Positions 62,869 through 64,000 of a stretch of 64,000 nucleotides of DNA are shown one piece after another. The notes beneath the pieces were generated by a model, which saw nothing but the letters and a program-made list of their open reading frames with translations, had not been told where the DNA came from and made no database searches. This stretch comes from JAJDNH01 sp964552395 (GTDB taxonomy: Bacteria; Acidobacteriota; Thermoanaerobaculia; Thermoanaerobaculales; Sulfomarinibacteraceae): assembly GCA_964552395.1 (NCBI GenBank), contig CAZKGM010000014.1:8447-72446 (forward strand). The letters are read 5' to 3'. Positions within the stretch are counted from its first letter, which is position 1. Every line of letters starts with the position of its first letter. The translations under genes and the position numbers were made by a program.

Positions 62869-63120
62869 GTGAACAAGGGAGATAGCTCGGCTTATGTCAG
62901 TGCCGGTGCGGTCCGCGAGCGGCGTGCGGCCTTGGGCCGGTACGAGGCGTGGGAGAGGGACCACCCATCGAACCTCGACCCCGCTGCTGCCATCCGGGCA
63001 GTGAGCTTCCTGTACGACCTCCTGCCACGCGATGTCCGATGCCGAGAGGATGATCCGCGGTTCGAGGGGATCCGCCGGATGAGAGAGGCGCTCGCCGTGC
63101 TGAAGCCGCGCCGTGGCTGA
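62869..63120 (+). CDS. Small helical protein upstream of a nucleotidyltransferase
   Basis: 83 residues from GTG 62869, probably leaderless or nearly so. All-helical, charged (ERRAALGRYEAWERDHPS, IRAVSFLYDLL, RRMREALAVLKPRRG). Overlaps the next gene by 8 nt. Its size and coupling suggest the antitoxin or partner of the nucleotidyltransferase (inference); no motif identifies a family. Confidence 0.55.
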   Translation: MNKGDSSAYVSAGAVRERRAALGRYEAWERDHPSNLDPAAAIRAVSFLYDLLPRDVRCREDDPRFEGIRRMREALAVLKPRRG

Positions 63121-63667
63121 GCTGGGAGAGGTCCTGGGAGACCTGGCGGCGCGGTTGGACGCCCGCAAGATCCCGTACATGGTCATCGGAGGGCTGGCCA
63201 ACGCTGTCTGGGGGGTGCCGCGGGCTACCGTGGATATCGATATCACGGTTGTGCTTGACCTTGGGAAGATCGAGGCGCTGTTGGCGGAGCTTGCGCCCCA
63301 GTACCAGGCCCGCAGCTCGCGGCCGACGGAGCTCGCGAAAGAAACCCATGTGCTGCCACTCCGTCACGCGGGCGGAACTCAGGTCGACCTCATCCTGGCG
63401 ATGCTCCCCTTCGAGGAGGAAGCCGTCGGCCGAGCGGTGATTGTGGGTGTCGGTGGTGTCCCGGTACGGTTCTGCACTGCCGAGGATCTGGTGCTGCTCA
63501 AGATCGTGTCGGAGAGGGAGCGCGACCTTGCCGACGTGGAGGCATTGCTCCGTCGGAGGCGCACAGAGATCGACCGGTCATACTTGGACCCGCGCGTTCA
63601 CGAGCTCGCCACGTTGTTGATGCGGCCCGAGCTGGAACGCCGCTACCTTGACCTGTTGACGGGGTGA
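63113..63667 (+). CDS. Nucleotidyltransferase-fold protein (AbiEii/DUF6036-like)
   Basis: 184 residues from GTG 63113. PYMVIGGLANAVWGVPRATV followed by DIDITV is the nucleotidyltransferase GG-x(n)-D-x-D core, with TQVDLILAMLPFEEEAVGRA and CTAEDLVLLKIVSERERDLAD as in DUF6036/AbiEii-like proteins. Likely the toxin of a two-gene module with the small protein before it. It resembles, but is not close to, the AbiEii protein at 42.6 kb. Confidence 0.75.
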   Translation: MAELGEVLGDLAARLDARKIPYMVIGGLANAVWGVPRATVDIDITVVLDLGKIEALLAELAPQYQARSSRPTELAKETHVLPLRHAGGTQVDLILAMLPFEEEAVGRAVIVGVGGVPVRFCTAEDLVLLKIVSERERDLADVEALLRRRRTEIDRSYLDPRVHELATLLMRPELERRYLDLLTG

Positions 63668-64000
63668 GGGCTCGTTCTCCGTGGCTCCGGCGGCCGAGCG
63701 GTCGCGGGGCGACCGCACGCCTTCCGTTGGGGGGCAGGCGGCTCGCCTGCCCGGGTGGGGGACGGTCGCGGCAACCGGCGGGGTCGGGCGGGGATAGTGG
63801 TGGGAGGGGGCCGCCGGTATGGGTGGGTGGAAGGGTAGGAGCAACCGGCGGGGTCGGGCGGGGATAGTGGTGGGAGGGGGCCGCCGGTATGGGTGGGTGG
63901 AAGGGTAGGAGCAACCGGCGGGGGAGGGTGGGGATGGTGGAGGGAGGGGGCGCCCGTACGGGTGGGCGGAGGAGTGGAGCAGCCGACACGACGGCGTCGG
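63668..64000 (+). repeat. 70-bp tandem repeat (three units) and flanking repeat fragments
   Basis: Units start at 63771, 63841 and 63911 (each GCAACCGGCGGGG...). The first two are identical and the third is diverged. Related single copies occur reversed at 38262 and 40489. 63668-63715 resembles a piece of repeat B (GGCTCCGGCGGCCG). No gene to the window end. Confidence 0.8.

Overview
This is a GC-rich window from a diderm (Gram-negative type) bacterium. It carries an OmpW-like porin, two OmpA-type proteins, a TIGR02001-like barrel and lipoprotein signals. There are no rRNA genes, tRNA genes or CRISPR arrays. The mix (tricorn-type protease, DUF4388, DUF116, the DUF134/NifX/MinD iron-sulfur cluster, cytochrome bd, many dispersed intergenic repeats) would suit an Acidobacteriota-like or similar environmental lineage, but no marker gene settles this. 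Two 100-N runs show it is a scaffold of a draft genome, probably a MAG. Both runs are flanked by identical 55-bp ends, so they look like assembler joints.

Layout. 1-1545: a truncated DUF4388 gene facing a stand-alone ERCC4/XPF-type nuclease. 1866-16015: a tightly packed seven-gene operon of large beta-rich proteins. Six are divergent members of one unrecognised family, and one of these carries an inserted OmpA-like domain between Thr/Pro linkers. This is the best candidate for an undescribed system. 16026-18328: a DUF116 protein divergent from a sodium:solute symporter. 18460-24216: three overlapping genes for exported proteins of unknown function, the last a 1274-residue coiled-coil/PASTA protein. 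24221-31963: a sigma-region-2 remnant, a QueG-like iron-sulfur protein, a CGNR regulator, an ATP-grasp/DmpA fusion overlapping an HDAC-type deacetylase, a GMC oxidoreductase and an alpha/beta hydrolase. 32077-37922: a DUF6600 lipoprotein, OmpW, cydB, cydA and their Rrf2 regulator.

38-49 kb is accessory and repeat-rich. It holds VapBC, an AbiEi/AbiEii pair, a lipoprotein with a broken duplicate, fragments of a histidine kinase, an SDR and a MinD-type ATPase, several dispersed repeat families, and one intact tricorn protease. 49-56.8 kb: a HEAT-repeat membrane protein, a DUF4386 protein, a NarX/NarL-type two-component pair directly before an ammonium transporter and an outer-membrane protein, then an OmpA protein with three tandem beta domains. 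57.3-60.6 kb: a six-gene operon (DUF134, DUF5320, NifX-like, MinD-like, FmdB zinc ribbon, MinD-like) resembling the orange-protein/MinD iron-sulfur clusters of anaerobes. The end holds a TPR membrane protein, a small anchored protein, a nucleotidyltransferase pair and a 70-bp tandem repeat.

Starts were chosen from Shine-Dalgarno sequences, 4-nt ATGA/GTGA overlaps and the position of conserved domains. GTG and TTG starts are common.
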